A stretch of 7,605 nt of DNA from an uncultured Methylococcaceae bacterium (GTDB lineage Bacteria; Pseudomonadota; Gammaproteobacteria; Methylococcales; Methylomonadaceae), in NCBI GenBank assembly GCA_903939355.1, contig CAJAHC010000189.1, positions 1-7,605 on the forward strand, in the 5' to 3' direction. Numbering within the stretch: position 1 is the stretch's first letter; every line of letters begins with the position of its first letter. Both the position numbers and the translations under genes were made by a program. Below the pieces are notes generated by a model. The model made no database searches, was not told where the DNA came from, and was given only the letters and a program-made list of their open reading frames with translations. Below are positions 5,227 through 7,605 of this stretch, piece by piece.

Positions 5227-7605
5227 CTAGCGACTTTTTATGCTTTCTTGGTATGAATTCATCTGATTGAAATTCAGGTACCGATAAGTATCTTCGGCAG
5301 TTTCACTGATTTGTTCAGCGTAGAACATATATTCTTCAAATGTAGGTATTTTTCCCAAGATCGAACAGACTGCAGCCAGTTCTGCGGATGATAAAAATAC
5401 GTTGGCCCCATTACCGAGACGATTAGGGAAGTTTCTCGTTGAGGTAGAAACTACGGTTGAGTTTTCAGCGACTCTAGCTTGATTTCCCATACATAAGGAG
5501 CATCCAGGCATTTCCATTCGAGCCCCAGCTTTACCAAAGGTGCTGTAATAACCCTCTTCTATTAATTGGGATTGATCCATTTTAGTGGGAGGTGCAACCC
5601 ATAAGCGGGTTGGCAATTCCCCCTTTTGTTTTTCAAGTAACTTACCCGCGGCCCTAAAATGACCAATGTTTGTCATACAAGAGCCTAAGAATACCTCATC
5701 AATTTTGGTTCCGGCAACAGCAGAGAGGGTTTTGATATCATCAGGATCATTGGGACAGGCCAACAGCGGTTCTGTGATGCTGTTCATATCAATTTCAATG
5801 ATTTCAAAATATTCGGCGTCTTTATCAGGTTCAAGTAATACTGGATTGGTCAACCATTCCTCCATACTTTTAATGCGACGATTAAGCGTGCGTTCATCCC
5901 CGTAACCTTGACTCAGCATCCACTTGATAAGTGTAATATTGGAAGTTAGATATTCACGTATGGGTGCTTCGTTTAAGCGAATTGTACAACCACCGGCAGA
6001 GCGTTCCGCTGAAGCGTCTGATAGTTCAAATGCTTGCTCTACTTTTAAATTGGGTAAACCTTCAATTTCAAGAATACGCCCTGAAAAAACATTCTTTTTG
6101 CCTTTTTTATCAATTGTCAGTAAGCCCTTTTGTATGGCGGCATAAGGAATGGCATTAACCATATCACGCAAGGTAATCCCCGGTTGCATGTCGCCGGTAA
6201 ATCGAACCAGTACAGATTCCGGCATATCCAGTGGCATAACACCTGTAGCCGCAGCAAAAGCGACCAGTCCTGAGCCGGCGGGAAAAGAAATACCAATAGG
6301 AAAACGTGTATGTGAATCGCCACCGGTACCTACTGTATCCGGCAGTAACATGCGGTTTAGCCAAGAGTGAATAATGCCATCACCAGGTCTTAAAGAAACA
6401 CCGCCGCGATTCATTATAAAATCGGGCAAGGTATGCTGCATGACAACATCAATGGGTTTCGGATAGGCTGCCGTGTGGCAGAAAGATTGTAAGACCAAGT
6501 CAGCAGAAAATCCTAAACAGGCCAGATCCTTCAATTCATCTCGAGTCATTGGTCCTGTTGTATCTTGTGAGCCAATCGTAGTCATATAAGGTTCACAATA
6601 AGTGTTGGGTCTAATACCTTTGACGCCACAGGCTTTGCCGACAATCTTTTGTGCTAAGGTAAAGCCTTTGCCACTGTCCTTTTCATCAATAGCCTTTAGG
6701 AATAAAGGTGAGGCAGGTAAACCTAGTGCTTTGCGGGCGCGGTCAGTTAATCCACGGCCTATGATTAAAGGGATACGTCCGCCAGCACGCACCTCATCAA
6801 GAATAACATCAGTTTTTAAGGAAAATGTACAAATCACCTCATCGTTGTCGTGTCGTTTAATCAGGCCTTCATAGACATAAATGTCGATTAAATCCCCCAT
6901 TGCCAGTTGGCTAACATCACATTCAAAAGGTAAGGCGCCCGAATCTTCCATCGTATTAAAAAAAATAGGGGCGATCTTCCCACCGATACAAACCCCCCCA
7001 GCGCGTTTATTAGGTATAAAGGGAATATCGTTACCGATAAACCACAATACGGAATTAGTCGCTGATTTACGGGATGATCCGGTACCCACCACATCGCCAA
7101 CATAAGCTACCGGAAAACCTTGTTCTTGCAGTGCTTCAATTTGTTGTTCAGCATTTGTAATACCTTCGCGTGGTATTTTCAACATAGCTTTGGCATGGAG
7201 TGGAATATCAGGTCTGGACCATGCATCAGGCGCCGGCGATAAATCGTCGGTATTGGTCTCACCAGATACTTTAAAAATGCTGACTGTCAGTTTTTCTGGA
7301 ATACGTGGTTTGCTGGTAAACCACTCAGCATCAGCCCATGATTGCATGATTTGTTTGGCAAAGTCGTTGCCGGCATTGGCCTTTTCCTGGATATCGTGAA
7401 AAGCATCGAATATCAATAAAGTATGTGACAAACCTTTAACAGCAATCGGAGCCAAAAGAGGGTTATCGAGGAGTTCTATTAAAGGAGTGATGTTGTAGCC
7501 ACCCAACATGGTGCCCAACAATTCTGCTGCATCCGAAGCTGTTAAAATCGGGGAAATAACTTCACCTTTAGTAATGGCTGACAAAAAACTTGCCTTAATA
7601 AAAGC
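5227..7605 (-). CDS. acnB: Bifunctional aconitate hydratase B, N-terminus cut by right window edge
   Basis: AcnB interconverts citrate and isocitrate through cis-aconitate in the TCA cycle, and family members also act on 2-methylisocitrate. Visible are 792 codons, open to the window edge; E. coli AcnB is 865 residues, so some 65 N-terminal residues are missing. The edge residues [15 protein letters not shown] match E. coli AYVKAGFLAAIAKGE, so the TTG at 7584-7582 is an internal Leu codon, not a start. Domain order is HEAT-like N-terminus, swivel domain ([37 protein letters not shown]), then the catalytic core ([38 protein letters not shown]). The [4Fe-4S] cysteines are in [10 protein letters not shown] and [10 protein letters not shown], with spacing 59 and 3 as in E. 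coli C710/C769/C772. A surface loop after REGI is about ten residues shorter than in E. coli. The frame is intact. Confidence 0.97.
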   Translation of the reverse strand, partial: AFIKASFLSAITKGEVISPILTASDAAELLGTMLGGYNITPLIELLDNPLLAPIAVKGLSHTLLIFDAFHDIQEKANAGNDFAKQIMQSWADAEWFTSKPRIPEKLTVSIFKVSGETNTDDLSPAPDAWSRPDIPLHAKAMLKIPREGITNAEQQIEALQEQGFPVAYVGDVVGTGSSRKSATNSVLWFIGNDIPFIPNKRAGGVCIGGKIAPIFFNTMEDSGALPFECDVSQLAMGDLIDIYVYEGLIKRHDNDEVICTFSLKTDVILDEVRAGGRIPLIIGRGLTDRARKALGLPASPLFLKAIDEKDSGKGFTLAQKIVGKACGVKGIRPNTYCEPYMTTIGSQDTTGPMTRDELKDLACLGFSADLVLQSFCHTAAYPKPIDVVMQHTLPDFIMNRGGVSLRPGDGIIHSWLNRMLLPDTVGTGGDSHTRFPIGISFPAGSGLVAFAAATGVMPLDMPESVLVRFTGDMQPGITLRDMVNAIPYAAIQKGLLTIDKKGKKNVFSGRILEIEGLPNLKVEQAFELSDASAERSAGGCTIRLNEAPIREYLTSNITLIKWMLSQGYGDERTLNRRIKSMEEWLTNPVLLEPDKDAEYFEIIEIDMNSITEPLLACPNDPDDIKTLSAVAGTKIDEVFLGSCMTNIGHFRAAGKLLEKQKGELPTRLWVAPPTKMDQSQLIEEGYYSTFGKAGARMEMPGCSLCMGNQARVAENSTVVSTSTRNFPNRLGNGANVFLSSAELAAVCSILGKIPTFEEYMFYAEQISETAEDTYRYLNFNQMNSYQESIKSR

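Noticed and set aside
6149..6370. Frames overlapping acnB on both strands (also 5666-5905, 5924-6158, 6117-6364, 6602-7105, 7190-7399)
   Set aside because: All lie wholly within acnB, have no recognisable domain and no start signals. They are shadow frames.
1..7605. Defence island, mobile element, CRISPR array or novel multi-gene system
   Set aside because: Every sizeable gene is a recognised housekeeping family, there are no terminal inverted repeats, transposase, integrase or spaced repeats, and the intergenic gaps are short.

Overview
This is an ordinary core-genome segment of a low-GC (roughly 40%, estimated by eye) Gram-negative bacterium. An LpxC for lipid A synthesis, an AcnB-type aconitase, an omega subunit starting with the gammaproteobacterial [10 protein letters not shown] pattern and a DUF721/DciA protein beside lpxC all point to Gammaproteobacteria. 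A Methylococcales-like lineage is possible, but that is a guess from protein flavour and nothing in the window is diagnostic of methane or methanol use.

Layout, left to right. The left edge (1-111, minus) carries the first 37 codons of rpoZ. A hairpin terminator for pgk follows (131-163), and its loop appears to contain the -10 element of the rpoZ promoter. After a short palindromic stretch come pgk (243-1415, minus), a thioredoxin-fold protein with a CNHC motif (1556-2107, minus) and a ZapE/AFG1-type AAA+ ATPase (2266-3414, minus). Divergent from the ATPase is lpxC (3660-4583, plus), whose likely promoter lies inside an imperfect inverted repeat. lpxC converges on a DUF721/DciA-like gene (4596-5060, minus) across only 12 bp. 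The right third is acnB (5227-7605, minus), which runs off the window edge without its N-terminus.

The genes serve separate housekeeping jobs: transcription (rpoZ), glycolysis or gluconeogenesis (pgk), redox handling (thioredoxin-like), cell division or protein quality control (ZapE/AFG1), outer-membrane lipid A synthesis (lpxC), replicative helicase loading (DciA) and the TCA cycle (acnB). All spacings on the minus strand exceed 130 bp, so no tight operon is evident.

I found no mobile element, CRISPR array, tRNA, rRNA or cryptic multi-gene system. The points worth a second look are regulatory: the promoter nested in the pgk terminator, the repeated CTAACG motif around the lpxC promoter, the LpxC C-terminus that lacks the last two residues of the E. 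coli-type FtsH degron, and a strand-specific stem-loop after acnB.
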